47,856 nt of DNA, from positions 1-47,856 of the forward strand of contig NZ_JAQGLG010000209.1 of assembly GCF_028292965.1 (NCBI RefSeq), in the 5' to 3' direction. The stretch comes from Sphingomonas bacterium. GTDB taxonomy: Bacteria; Pseudomonadota; Alphaproteobacteria; Sphingomonadales; Sphingomonadaceae. Numbering within the stretch: the stretch's first letter is position 1; the number at the start of each line of letters is the position of its first letter. The notes beneath the pieces were generated by a model that was given only the letters and a program-made list of their open reading frames with translations, made no database searches and was not told the origin of the DNA. Below, in pieces: positions 25,710-33,952 of the stretch. The position numbers and the translations under genes were made by a program.

Positions 25710-27968
25710 ATGCCGAAGGCCAAGGCGATAGCGGCTGCGCTGGTCGGCGCCTCGTTTCTGACGATCGCCTGCGCGCCGTTGCTGCTGGCCCGCGAAACGA
25801 CGAACCGGCCGGGCGCGAGCGATGCCCGGACACGCGCCCAGGCGATCGTCACGCGGATGACGCTAGATGAGAAGATCGCGTTGCTCCACGGCCTGTTCCC
25901 GCCTCGTGCGGCGGGCAAAACGCCCAACGAACTGATCCAGGCCGCTGGCCATATCGACGGCATCCCGCGGCTGGGCGTGCCGCTTATCCGCGAAAGCGAC
26001 GCGTCGCTCGGCGTCGCCAACCAGGTCGAACAACGCAAGGGCGACACCGCTACTGCGCTCCCCTCGAGCCTCGCGACCGCCGCCAGCTTCGACCCGGCGA
26101 TTGCGCGTGCGGGCGGTGCGATGATCGGGGCCGAGGCGCGCGCCAAGCGCTTCGACGTGCTGCTCGCCGGCGGCATCAATTTGACGCGCGATCCGTGGAA
26201 TGGCCGCAACTTCGAATATCTGGGTGAGGATCCGCTGCTCGCCGGGCGGATGGGTGGCGCGCATATCGAGGGCGTGCAGTCGAACCGCATCGTATCGACG
26301 ATCAAGCATTTCGCGCTCAATGCGCAGGAAACCGGGCGGATGGTGGTCGATGCGCGGATCGACGAGGCGAGCCTGCGCGAAAGCGACCTGCTCGCGTTCG
26401 AACTGGCGATCGAGCGCGGCAAGCCAGGCTCGGTAATGTGCGCGTACAACAAGCTCAACGGCGATTGGGCGTGCGAGAACAAATTCCTGCTGACCGACGT
26501 GCTCAGGCGCGACTGGGGCTATCGCGGCTGGGTGATGAGCGACTGGGGCGCGGTTCATTCCTCGGCCAGGGCAGCCAATGCCGGGCTCGACCAGCAATCG
26601 GGGCAGGAACTCGACAGCGAGATCTTCTTCGACGCGCCGCTGCGCGCCGATATCGCCAGTGGCAAGGTGCCGATGGCGCGGATCGACGACATGGTCGTGC
26701 GCTATCTGACCGGGCTGATCGAGACCGGACGCTTCGATGCGCCGACCCCCGCGAGCAACCAGCCGATCCCCTATGCGGCGCATGCGCTGGTCGCCGAGCG
26801 CGCCGCCGAGGCCGGCATCGTACTGCTCAAGAATGACGGCGGCATCCTGCCGCTCGCGCGCACCGCGAAGCGCGTGGTGGTGATCGGCGGGCGGGCCGAT
26901 GTCGGCGTATTGTCGGGCGGCGGGTCGAGCCAGGTCCGCTCGGTCGGCGGCGTGCCGGTCGAAATCCCGCTGAGCTCGGGCGCCGCCGCGTCGTTCGCGC
27001 GCGTCACCTGGCACAATTCGTCGCCGCTGAAGGCGCTTAGGGCGGCGATGCCCTGGGCCAAAGTCACCTTCGTCGACGGCAACGATCCGGCAGCGGCCGC
27101 CGCCGCCGCGCGCGACGCCGACATCGCGATCGTGTTCGCGACGCAATGGACCACCGAGGCTGAGGACGTGCCCGATTTGTCGCTGCCTTATGGCCAGGAC
27201 AAGTTGATCGCCGCAGTCGCCGCGGCGCAGCCGAGGACCGCCGTGGTGCTCGAGACCGGCGGCCCGGTGACGATGCCGTGGCTCGACCGCGTGCCCGCCG
27301 TCATCGAGGCCTGGTATCCCGGCCAGCGCGGTGGCGAGGCGATCGCCGACATCCTGACCGGCAAGGTCAATCCGTCGGGCCGCTTGCCGATTACTTTTCC
27401 AGTCAGCGAGGCGCAGGCGGTCCGCCACGCGCCGGTCGGGCTCGATACGCTCAATTCCCTCGAGGCGCAGGCGGCCGCCAATCCGGCCAATGCCGGCGCC
27501 TATTATCTCAAGAGCTTCCCGGTCGATTATGTCGAAGGATCGGACGTCGGCTATCGCTGGTACGAACGCCAGAAGCAGCGCCCGCTGTTCGCATTCGGCT
27601 ATGGACTGAGCTACACCGACTTCACCTATCGCAACCCGGTCGTGACCGGCCGCAAAACGCTGACTGTGTCGTTCGACGTGGTCAACACCGGCAAGCGTGC
27701 CGGCGCCGAGGTCCCGCAAGTCTATGTCGCGCGCGACGGATCGAAGACGCCGATGCGGCTGGCGGCGTTCACCCGCGTCACGCTCAAGCCCGGCGAGGTC
27801 CGCCGCGTCACGCTGACCGCCGAGCCGCGCATCCTCGCCGACTACGACGTCAAGCTGCCCGGCTGGCGAATTGCGGGCGGGCGCTATCGTGTCGCCATCG
27901 CGCGCGATGCGACCGACCGCAGCCGAATGCTGACCGTCAAGCTCGCCCCCTCGACGATGCGGCCCTGA
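25710..27968 (+). CDS. GH3 beta-glucosidase, exported
   Basis: The product of 752 residues has a signal peptide (AIAAALVGASFLTIACAPLL) and the GH3 architecture: a TIM barrel (about 45-350; IPRLGVPLIRESDASLGV, STIKHFALNAQETGR, MCAYNKLNGDWACENK), the nucleophile Asp278 in GWVMSDWGAV, the alpha/beta sandwich (about 380-600; GIVLLKNDGGILPL) and a C-terminal FnIII-like domain (ADYDVKLPGWRIAGGRYRV). It hydrolyses terminal beta-linked glucose from oligosaccharides. An ATG at 25692 is the alternative start; 25710 has GGGGA at good distance and gives the better signal peptide. The MFS gene starts 41 bases downstream. It is divergent from the TBDR operon with shared operators. Confidence 0.94.
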   Translation: MPKAKAIAAALVGASFLTIACAPLLLARETTNRPGASDARTRAQAIVTRMTLDEKIALLHGLFPPRAAGKTPNELIQAAGHIDGIPRLGVPLIRESDASLGVANQVEQRKGDTATALPSSLATAASFDPAIARAGGAMIGAEARAKRFDVLLAGGINLTRDPWNGRNFEYLGEDPLLAGRMGGAHIEGVQSNRIVSTIKHFALNAQETGRMVVDARIDEASLRESDLLAFELAIERGKPGSVMCAYNKLNGDWACENKFLLTDVLRRDWGYRGWVMSDWGAVHSSARAANAGLDQQSGQELDSEIFFDAPLRADIASGKVPMARIDDMVVRYLTGLIETGRFDAPTPASNQPIPYAAHALVAERAAEAGIVLLKNDGGILPLARTAKRVVVIGGRADVGVLSGGGSSQVRSVGGVPVEIPLSSGAAASFARVTWHNSSPLKALRAAMPWAKVTFVDGNDPAAAAAAARDADIAIVFATQWTTEAEDVPDLSLPYGQDKLIAAVAAAQPRTAVVLETGGPVTMPWLDRVPAVIEAWYPGQRGGEAIADILTGKVNPSGRLPITFPVSEAQAVRHAPVGLDTLNSLEAQAAANPANAGAYYLKSFPVDYVEGSDVGYRWYERQKQRPLFAFGYGLSYTDFTYRNPVVTGRKTLTVSFDVVNTGKRAGAEVPQVYVARDGSKTPMRLAAFTRVTLKPGEVRRVTLTAEPRILADYDVKLPGWRIAGGRYRVAIARDATDRSRMLTVKLAPSTMRP

Positions 27969-28009
27969 TCGGCCAATCTGCGTCATTGCCGACCGGCGCG
28001 GCGGGGTAC

Positions 28010-29269
28010 ATGATGGCGGGACAGTCGATGTCCCTTGCCCCCGCTCCGCCAGTCGACGAACGACGCGACACGGCCAGCGGGACCGCGACGAACCAACGGT
28101 CCACCGGTTTCCTGCTGCTCTACGCGCTGGCGAATGCCGGTGGGGTGATCGCCTTCCTGCCGCTGCTGACGTTGTTGCTGGCGATCAAGATCGAGGGGTT
28201 GGCGGGCGAGGCGCGAGTCGATTTGCTCACCGCGACCCTCATCGCCGGATCGATCGCGTCGAGCACCTCCAACATCCTGTTCGGCTGGCTCAGCGACCGC
28301 TCGGTGGCGCGCGGAGGCGGCCGACGACGCTGGATAGTGGTCGGCCTGATCGGCACGGTCCTGGCTTATGCCGCGATCGCGCTGGCGCAGAGCCCGGCCG
28401 CGATCATCTGGTCGGTGGTGCTGTTCCAGGCCGTGCTCAACGCGGTGCTCGGACCCTTGGTCGCGGTGATGGCCGACGAAATCCCCGATTCGCAGAAAAG
28501 CACCACCGGTGGGTTGCTGTCGCTCGGCTATCCGATCGCCTCGGGCGTGCTCGCGGCGGTGATGGCGGTCACCGCGCTGGGTGAAGGCGGGCGGCTGATG
28601 GCAGTGGTCGGCGCTGCCGCGATCTGCCTGATCCCGCTGACCGCGGTGCGCGCGAGACCCTTGCCGATCGTCGAACAACCACCAGCGACGGTCGAATTGC
28701 AGCGCCGCGACCTCGCTGTTGCGTGGGTAGCCCGGCTGTTGTTCCAGCTCGCCGGCTGCGTGCTGCAACTCTATCTGTTCTATTATTTCGAGAGCATCGT
28801 CCCCGATCTGCCGAAAAGCGTCCTGGCGACCGATGTCGGCCGCCTGCTCACCATTTCGTTCATCGCGCCGCTGCCGATCGCTTTGGTGTTCGGGCGGCTG
28901 TCCGACCGGCTCGATCGTCGCAAGCCGTTTCTGGTCGTCGCCGCGATTGTCACCGCGATCGGGCTCGCCGGCATGGCGGTGGCGCATGACTGGACCGTCG
29001 GCGCGATTGCCTTCGCCCTCTACACGATCGGCTATAGTGTATTCCTGCCGCTCCAGGCCGCTTTTTCGATGCAATTACTGCCTGACCCGCGGCATCGCGG
29101 GCGCGACCTCGGGCTGCTCAACTTGACCAATACCTTGCCGTCGTTGCTCGGCCCGTTGCTGACCTGGTGGCTGGCATCGCCGCGCGATTTCGCCGTGGTG
29201 ATGGCGATGCTGGCGGTGCTGGTCCTGTGCGGCGGCTTCGCGATGCTCGGCGTGCGCGGGCGGCGTTAG
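28010..29269 (+). CDS. MFS transporter, probably sugar/oligosaccharide
   Basis: The product of about 419 residues has twelve hydrophobic segments and the MFS loop 2-3 signature GWLSDRSVARGGGRRRW, repeated in the second half as GRLSDRLDRRKPFLVVAAIV. It would move the sugar released by GH3 across the inner membrane. ATGs at 28010, 28013 and 28028 are all possible; GGCGGGG precedes the first. It is in one unit with the GH3 gene. Its stop codon overlaps the stop of the convergent beta-helix gene by three bases. Confidence 0.88.
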   Translation: MMAGQSMSLAPAPPVDERRDTASGTATNQRSTGFLLLYALANAGGVIAFLPLLTLLLAIKIEGLAGEARVDLLTATLIAGSIASSTSNILFGWLSDRSVARGGGRRRWIVVGLIGTVLAYAAIALAQSPAAIIWSVVLFQAVLNAVLGPLVAVMADEIPDSQKSTTGGLLSLGYPIASGVLAAVMAVTALGEGGRLMAVVGAAAICLIPLTAVRARPLPIVEQPPATVELQRRDLAVAWVARLLFQLAGCVLQLYLFYYFESIVPDLPKSVLATDVGRLLTISFIAPLPIALVFGRLSDRLDRRKPFLVVAAIVTAIGLAGMAVAHDWTVGAIAFALYTIGYSVFLPLQAAFSMQLLPDPRHRGRDLGLLNLTNTLPSLLGPLLTWWLASPRDFAVVMAMLAVLVLCGGFAMLGVRGRR

Positions 29270-31086
29270 GTCGTGAACCCATTAATGGGGACGTCCGAGA
29301 TTGTTGGTGGGCGGTCGTTGCCCTGCGCCGGATACCGGGCCAGCGTCCGCTTGATCGTCCCCTTGGCCGCCGCATCGCCCACATCATTGACGATATGCGC
29401 GATGGTGCCCTTGCCGCCGCCGAGCGAGATCGTCGTGATGTTCTCGAACACCACGCCTGCCACGCGCGGCGCCTCGATCGCGCTGTCGACAACGATCGAC
29501 GGGTCGGCGGTAAAGTTGCAATAGATGCCCATCCCCACCGCCCGATGGTCGCGGACGCCGTCGGCGACCTTGTACGCTGCCCAGCCGCGCCGCAGTCCGG
29601 GCCGGTACGCGGCCTGGCTGGGCGGATCGTAGGGAAGCTCGTTCTGGAAGAACCAGGTGCGCCCGCGCTCGCCGTTCCAGACCACATTGTAGCAGCGGAA
29701 ATGCTCGACGAAGAGACCGTGCATCGCGACGTCGTCGCCATTCACCACCAACCCCTGATTGCCGATGCTCTCGTCCCAGCCGACATGGATTCGCCCGCTC
29801 GCGCGATCACCGTGATCGGCGCGCCAGATCCACATATGATCGCCGAGCACGTGCCGGCTGTTGATCTCGAGGCAGGTCTCCGCGCAGCCGACCGCGGCCC
29901 CGCCGACGCGGAAGAACAGGTCGGCGAGCAGGATCGGGTTCGCGCTGTGATCGCGATTGCTGCCACGCGGACCGACCTCGACCAACACCGGCGACAATGT
30001 CGGCCCGGCATCGATCAGCAGCCCGGCGATGCTCACGCCAGGCACATCGGCGACCGTGATCGCCTTGCCGCCGCTCCGCGCCAGCACCGTCGCCATGCCC
30101 AGTCCGAGCACCACCGTCCCAGGCAGCGTCACCCGGATCGGCTCGTCGACCGAGTAGATGCCCGGCGTCAGCAGCAGATGTTGCCCGCGCGCGAGTGCCG
30201 CGTTGATTCGCCGCGCGGTGATGCCCGGCTTCGCGATGAAAAAGCGCTCCAATGGTATCGTCGCGCCTAAAGGTTTCGCCATGTCCCAGTTAGCGCCGCG
30301 CGCCTGGTGCCGGAGCGCGGGCACGAACACGCCCCATTGCCCGACGGCATCGACATACAGAAACGGCTTGCTGCGGATCATCGGCACCGCGGGCAGACTG
30401 GTATAAGGCGGCGTCGGGAAACTGGACGCAGGGGCGCCATCGACGCCCATGAACATCATATTCCAGTTCGATCCCTGCCAGCCGCCGATATTGCTGGTCC
30501 GCGTGAACCATTGCTGTTGCGAGCCCGATTTGACGATGCCGTCGATCCGGCAATCGGCCATGAACCCACCGCTCGACCAACCGCCATCGTCGAGCGCGAG
30601 GTCGCCGCGCAGGTGGATGCGGCGATAGGGGGCCGCTTGCGACACCGCCCAGCGGTCCTTGCCGTCGGGTGGGCGCAGCTCGAGATTCTCCGCGGCGCGC
30701 CAGAAATTGACCAGCGCCACGCCGTCCGCCCAATCGGCTTCGGCATGGACATGCCCGTCGATTACCACCCCGCCGGGCAGCAACCCCAGCCCAGCGACCT
30801 GGGTGAAGAAGCCGACATTGACGTCGGCGGCATAGCGCCCGGGCTTGAACAGGATGGCGTAACGCTCGTCGCTGAAATGCGCGCGCTCCATCCGCGCGAA
30901 GATCGCATCGACCTGCCGCTGGATCGCCGCCGCGGACATCGACGGGTCGACGATCCGGACATTGGGGCCGAGATCGGGATCGCGCGGTGCCGTGGCACGC
31001 GCCGCGCCCGCGCCCGCCGGATGCGCGGCCGCCGCCAGCCCGGCGAGCCCGGCCAGCACCGACCGCCGGTCATGGGGTTGAGACAT
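29266..31086 (-). CDS. Tat-exported right-handed beta-helix-like protein
   Basis: The 606-residue protein starts with a twin-arginine signal (DRRSVLAGLAGLAAAAHPAG). The rest is rich in short beta-strand turns (FKPGRYAADVNVGF, ALARGQHLLLTPGIYSVDEP, VLGLGMATVLARSGGKAITV, VSIAGLLIDAG), typical of pectate-lyase-like or GH55-like parallel beta-helices. GH55 enzymes are exo-beta-1,3-glucanases, which would fit the GH16/GH3 context, but I cannot see a proven catalytic motif, so the enzyme type is inference. ATG 31086 has AAGGAG at 6 bases. It follows the DUF6445-like stop by one base and is the last gene of the GH16 operon. Tat export suggests folding or cofactor loading in the cytoplasm. Confidence 0.7.
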   Translation of the reverse strand: MSQPHDRRSVLAGLAGLAAAAHPAGAGAARATAPRDPDLGPNVRIVDPSMSAAAIQRQVDAIFARMERAHFSDERYAILFKPGRYAADVNVGFFTQVAGLGLLPGGVVIDGHVHAEADWADGVALVNFWRAAENLELRPPDGKDRWAVSQAAPYRRIHLRGDLALDDGGWSSGGFMADCRIDGIVKSGSQQQWFTRTSNIGGWQGSNWNMMFMGVDGAPASSFPTPPYTSLPAVPMIRSKPFLYVDAVGQWGVFVPALRHQARGANWDMAKPLGATIPLERFFIAKPGITARRINAALARGQHLLLTPGIYSVDEPIRVTLPGTVVLGLGMATVLARSGGKAITVADVPGVSIAGLLIDAGPTLSPVLVEVGPRGSNRDHSANPILLADLFFRVGGAAVGCAETCLEINSRHVLGDHMWIWRADHGDRASGRIHVGWDESIGNQGLVVNGDDVAMHGLFVEHFRCYNVVWNGERGRTWFFQNELPYDPPSQAAYRPGLRRGWAAYKVADGVRDHRAVGMGIYCNFTADPSIVVDSAIEAPRVAGVVFENITTISLGGGKGTIAHIVNDVGDAAAKGTIKRTLARYPAQGNDRPPTISDVPINGFTT

Positions 31087-31087
31087 G

Positions 31088-31762
31088 TTATGCTCCTTGG
31101 GCCTGGATCGAGAAGAAGCCGGTCACAGAGAGCCGCCCGCGCGCCGGATCGGGCGACAGCGAGGCGTCGGCGCCGATCAGCCCGCTGTGGAGCAGGAAAC
31201 TCGGATAGACGATCGCGCGATTGTAGCGCGCCTCGACCGCGAAGATGCGCTCGAACAACGTGCCGTCGCCGGTCCAATAGTCGGGCGGTGGCGGGCCGCC
31301 ATAGCGCAGTTCGGCGTCCACCTGATGCGGATATATCTCGGCGCGATGCGCGTCGACGCTCTCGAACCCGGTCGAGCGATGGCGGAAGAAGCCGGTGCCA
31401 TGGTGGTCGCCGGGCGACAGATAATGGACCAGCGCGATCCGCCGCGCGTCATAGGCATCGCAATGCGGCAGCCGCTGGCTGACCGACAGCGCGTCGCGCG
31501 CGGTCGTGACGATCGAGAAGCTCGCGTCGATCACGTCGAGCCGCGGAACTCCCCCCAGCGCGTCGCCGAAAGCCGTCTCGACCACGGGCAATTGCGCGGT
31601 GAGATAGTCATCGGGCAACGCCGCGCGGACACCGGGATAATGATGGATTGCCGGCCCGAACGCGGCATCGATCGCGGCCGCGCGCAACGCATTGGGATCA
31701 GCCGCGAAATCGTCGATCACGACGACCGGCTGACGCTCGTTGCCGATGCGATGGAGCGTCAT
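31088..31762 (-). CDS. DUF6445-like putative 2-oxoglutarate/Fe oxygenase
   Basis: The 224-residue protein begins MTLHRIGNERQPVVVIDDFA, typical of DUF6445. Residues fit an Fe(II)/2-oxoglutarate oxygenase: LPHCDAYDARRIALVHYLSP carries an H-x-D pair, YPSFLLHSG the distal His, and GRLSVTGFF the Arg that would bind 2-oxoglutarate. The substrate is unknown. ATG 31762 lies 13 bases after the GH16 stop; longer in-frame starts overlap GH16 and look less like protein. Families of this kind recur beside halogenase-like and SapC-like genes, so it probably belongs functionally with the TBDR operon although it is in the GH16 operon. Confidence 0.78.
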   Translation of the reverse strand: MTLHRIGNERQPVVVIDDFAADPNALRAAAIDAAFGPAIHHYPGVRAALPDDYLTAQLPVVETAFGDALGGVPRLDVIDASFSIVTTARDALSVSQRLPHCDAYDARRIALVHYLSPGDHHGTGFFRHRSTGFESVDAHRAEIYPHQVDAELRYGGPPPPDYWTGDGTLFERIFAVEARYNRAIVYPSFLLHSGLIGADASLSPDPARGRLSVTGFFSIQAQGA

Positions 31763-31775
31763 CGTCGGCCGCACG

Positions 31776-32600
31776 TCAGCGCCCGCCCCCGCGCCAGTAG
31801 CGTACATAATCGATCGCCATCCGCTGCGGCAGCGCGGAGTCATCGATCCCCTTCGCCCCGCCCCAATCGCCGCCGATCGCAAGGTTGAGGATCATCTGAT
31901 ACGGCCGGTCGAACGGCCAGGCGCCGCGCCCGCCCGGCTGGTCGTTGGCGACCTGCATATAGCCGCGCCCGTCGATCCCGATCGTGATCGCGTCGGACTG
32001 CCAGTCGAGCTGGTAACGATGGAACTCGGTGCAGCTGGTCGGCACTTCTTTCTCGTCGCCGCGCTGAGTCCCCTTCACATGATTGAACAACGCCGAGTGC
32101 AAGGTCGCGTGGACCAGGTTGGGCTGCCAGCCGACCATTTCCATCAGGTCGATCTCGCCCTCGTCGGGCCATTTGCCGCTGTCGGGCAGCAGCCAGATTG
32201 CCGGCCAAGTGCCGCGCGCGCAGGGCATTTTCGCGCGCACTTCATAGAATCCATATCCGAGCGCCTGCCGGCTGACGAGCTTGGCCGAACTGAAATCCTG
32301 CCCGCCCCAATCCGGCATCGCAGGCAGCTTCTCGCGCCGCGCCTCGATTACCAGCGCGCCGCCTTCGATCCGTGCATTCTGGCGTCGGTCGGCGGCGTAA
32401 TATTGTTTTTCGTTATTGTACCAACCCTGCTTGTTGCGCGAAGTGTCGAAGCGCCACAATTTGAGGTCGATCCGCGGGCGGTCGAATTCGTCAGTCCAGC
32501 TCGGCCTGGCCGCGGGCGCGGCCATCGGTATATCGACCGAGTAATTGGTTGCCGCCAGGCTGAGGGCTTGTGCAATCGCAAGGGCAATGGGGTGGGCCAT
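31776..32600 (-). CDS. GH16 endo-beta-glucanase (laminarinase/lichenase type)
   Basis: The 274-residue protein has a short hydrophobic N-terminus (IALAIAQALSLAATNYS) and a full GH16 domain: WTDEFDRPRIDLKLWRF at the start, GWYNNEKQYYA, and the catalytic site EGEIDLMEMVGW with nucleophile and acid/base Glu in the E-I-D-x-x-E pattern. HATLHSALFNHVKGTQRG and the Trp-rich close follow. It should cut beta-1,3 or mixed beta-1,3/1,4-glucan internally, supplying oligosaccharides to the TBDR. ATG 32600 is set by GGGAGAGGA upstream; an in-frame start at 32633 is weaker. A LacI-type operator lies about 80 bases upstream. First gene of a three-gene operon. Confidence 0.93.
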   Translation of the reverse strand: MAHPIALAIAQALSLAATNYSVDIPMAAPAARPSWTDEFDRPRIDLKLWRFDTSRNKQGWYNNEKQYYAADRRQNARIEGGALVIEARREKLPAMPDWGGQDFSSAKLVSRQALGYGFYEVRAKMPCARGTWPAIWLLPDSGKWPDEGEIDLMEMVGWQPNLVHATLHSALFNHVKGTQRGDEKEVPTSCTEFHRYQLDWQSDAITIGIDGRGYMQVANDQPGGRGAWPFDRPYQMILNLAIGGDWGGAKGIDDSALPQRMAIDYVRYWRGGGR

Positions 32601-32676
32601 TCCATCCTCTCCCGACGGACCATGTGGCGCCAAGCTCGTAGCGGTCGCGCACCGTTATATGCCTGTCAAGGAGCAA

Positions 32677-32692
32677 TTGTGAACGTTCTCAA
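32677..32692 (-). promoter_or_regulatory. LacI-type operator upstream of the GH16 operon
   Basis: TTGTGAACGTTCTCAA matches the palindrome TTGAGAACGTTCTCAA at 15 of 16 positions. It is the third copy in the window and sits upstream of GH16, linking this operon to the same repressor as the TBDR and GH3 units. Confidence 0.78.
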
Positions 32693-32767
32693 ATCGAAAC
32701 GGGAATAGAGTGGATCGACGGGCGAAGCGCACTGGCTGCAAGGTAGTCCCTCGGCCGGTAGCACCCG

Positions 32768-32880
32768 TACGACGAACAAGATCGGCCGGTGCTGACAGCA
32801 TGTCTTCGCTCCTGAGCTTGCGGGCGATCACCATTGCCAGACACTCGCGGTTCGCTTCGTCGGTGATCGCCGGGATAGGC
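32768..32880 (-). pseudogene. IS3-type transposase remnant
   Basis: On the minus strand about 35 residues read AITDEANRECLAMVIARKLR and then SEDMLSAPADLVRR. The pattern D-E-x-x-R-E-C-L-A with R-K-L-x-S-x-D and D-L-x-x-R is that of IS3-family OrfB transposases, inside the rve catalytic core. No start, no flanking catalytic part and no terminal repeats are seen. The similarity stops within about 110 bases. The rest of 32700-33000 holds nothing I can recognise. Confidence 0.65.
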
Positions 32881-33000
32881 GCATCTATACCTTACCCTCT
32901 ATCACTACCGCTGTGTGGCGGGGATGTTGAACACCAGATAAGGGTCGCGGCAGAGGGTTTCGGATAAGTGGCTAGAAAGAGGTATTTCCCTGCAATCTTA

Positions 33001-33043
33001 GCGCACCCAACAGGATTCGAACCTGTGACCTCTGCCTTCGGAG
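33001..33043 (-). pseudogene. tRNA-Arg(CCG) 3' fragment, probable old attachment site
   Basis: The minus strand reads CTCCGAA (anticodon loop, CCG), GGCAG, the T arm ACAGG-TTCGAAT-CCTGT and the acceptor 3' strand TGGGTGCGC. The 5' half (acceptor 5' strand, D arm, 5' anticodon stem) is absent; unrelated DNA starts at the anticodon loop. CCA is not encoded. The break at the anticodon loop is where many tyrosine integrases cut. Confidence 0.82.
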
Positions 33044-33053
33044 GCACCATTTA

Positions 33054-33075
33054 CCCGCCGCGCATACGCGGCGGG
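33054..33075. repeat. Hairpin next to the tRNA fragment
   Basis: CCCGCCGCG, loop CATA, CGCGGCGGG is a perfect 9-bp inverted repeat 10 bases beyond the tRNA-Arg fragment. There is no T-run. Its role is unknown; it may belong to the lost element. Confidence 0.5.
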
Positions 33076-33199
33076 GCACAGCCGAAGGGCTGATCTCCCC
33101 GCCGTCGTCGAGCGCCCGGTATCAGGGTGTGATGCTAGCAATCACGTCCGTCTCCGGACTCACGATTAGGACGGTCCCGAAAAAGGTTGAATCGGGCCG

Positions 33200-33952
33200 T
33201 CACATTGCGCGAAATCGATAGCGAAAGGCGTCGCTGACACGGAGCGGTTCGGGCACCTCCCTGAGCCACAGCTGCAAACGGCCGTCCTCGTCCGGCTTCA
33301 CGTGGCGGATCGCCGAGACGCGCACGATCGTGCCGCGATGCACCTGCCAGAAGATTTCCGGGTCGAGCTGGGCGACGAGCTCCTTGAGCGACGTGCGGAT
33401 ATGCGCCGACTCCGTGGTAGTGGCGACGCGGGTGTATTTTTCCTCGGACTGGAAGAACAGCACATCGTCGATCGGGATCATCCTGACGGTGTCGCCGATG
33501 CTCGCGGTGATCCAGCTGATCGCGCGGTGCGGCGCGCGCTGGGCGGCGAGCGCGTCGAGCAACGCGGCGAGGCCGGCCTGTGGCGCGGGATGGCGGGCGC
33601 GCAGCCTTGCGATGGTTTCCGTCAGGCGGTCGGCGCGGATCGGTTTCAGCAGATAATCGGCGGCACCGGTCTCAAACGCGGCGACCGCGAATTCGTCATA
33701 GGCGGTGATGAACACGATTTGGGTGGTTCCGCTTGCCTGCCGCGCCACCTCGAGGCCGCTGACGCCGGGCATGCGGATGTCGAGAAAGGCGATGTCGGGC
33801 GCGTGCGCGGCCAGCGCCTCGATCGCTGCCAGGCCATCCGCGCATTCGGCGACGATGGTCAGCTCGGGCCACAGCTTCGCCAGCATGGCGCGCAGCTCGT
33901 GGCGCTGCGGCGCCTCGTCCTCGGCGATCAGTGCGGTGGAGGGGCCGTTCAT
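33200..33952 (-). CDS. LytTR-type response regulator
   Basis: The 250-residue protein has an N-terminal receiver domain (LIAEDEAPQRHELRAML; phosphoacceptor Asp in IAFLDIRMPGVSGLEV; Lys in ADYLLKPIRADRL) and a C-terminal LytTR DNA-binding domain (IPIDDVLFFQSEEKYTRV, FWQVHRGTIVRVSAIR). LytTR domains bind direct repeats. It overlaps the sensor kinase gene by four bases (ATGA). The direct repeats at 35203-35237, upstream of the kinase gene and the divergent sulfur operon, are the likely target. Confidence 0.92.
   Translation of the reverse strand: MNGPSTALIAEDEAPQRHELRAMLAKLWPELTIVAECADGLAAIEALAAHAPDIAFLDIRMPGVSGLEVARQASGTTQIVFITAYDEFAVAAFETGAADYLLKPIRADRLTETIARLRARHPAPQAGLAALLDALAAQRAPHRAISWITASIGDTVRMIPIDDVLFFQSEEKYTRVATTTESAHIRTSLKELVAQLDPEIFWQVHRGTIVRVSAIRHVKPDEDGRLQLWLREVPEPLRVSDAFRYRFRAM

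Noticed and set aside
25863..27986. Minus-strand frame of 707 codons opposite the GH3 gene
   Set aside because: Antisense shadow; GH3 motifs and catalytic Asp are unambiguous on the other strand.
32710..32967. Plus-strand 85-codon frame between GH16 and the tRNA-Arg fragment
   Set aside because: The opposite strand carries the IS3-like remnant; no start signal or family on the plus strand.
15661..33055. Similarity between ggcaccatttcccg after attR and ggcaccatttacccg beside the tRNA-Arg fragment
   Set aside because: Only about 14 bases with an indel, and part of it is common tRNA-end sequence; too short to claim a shared attachment site.
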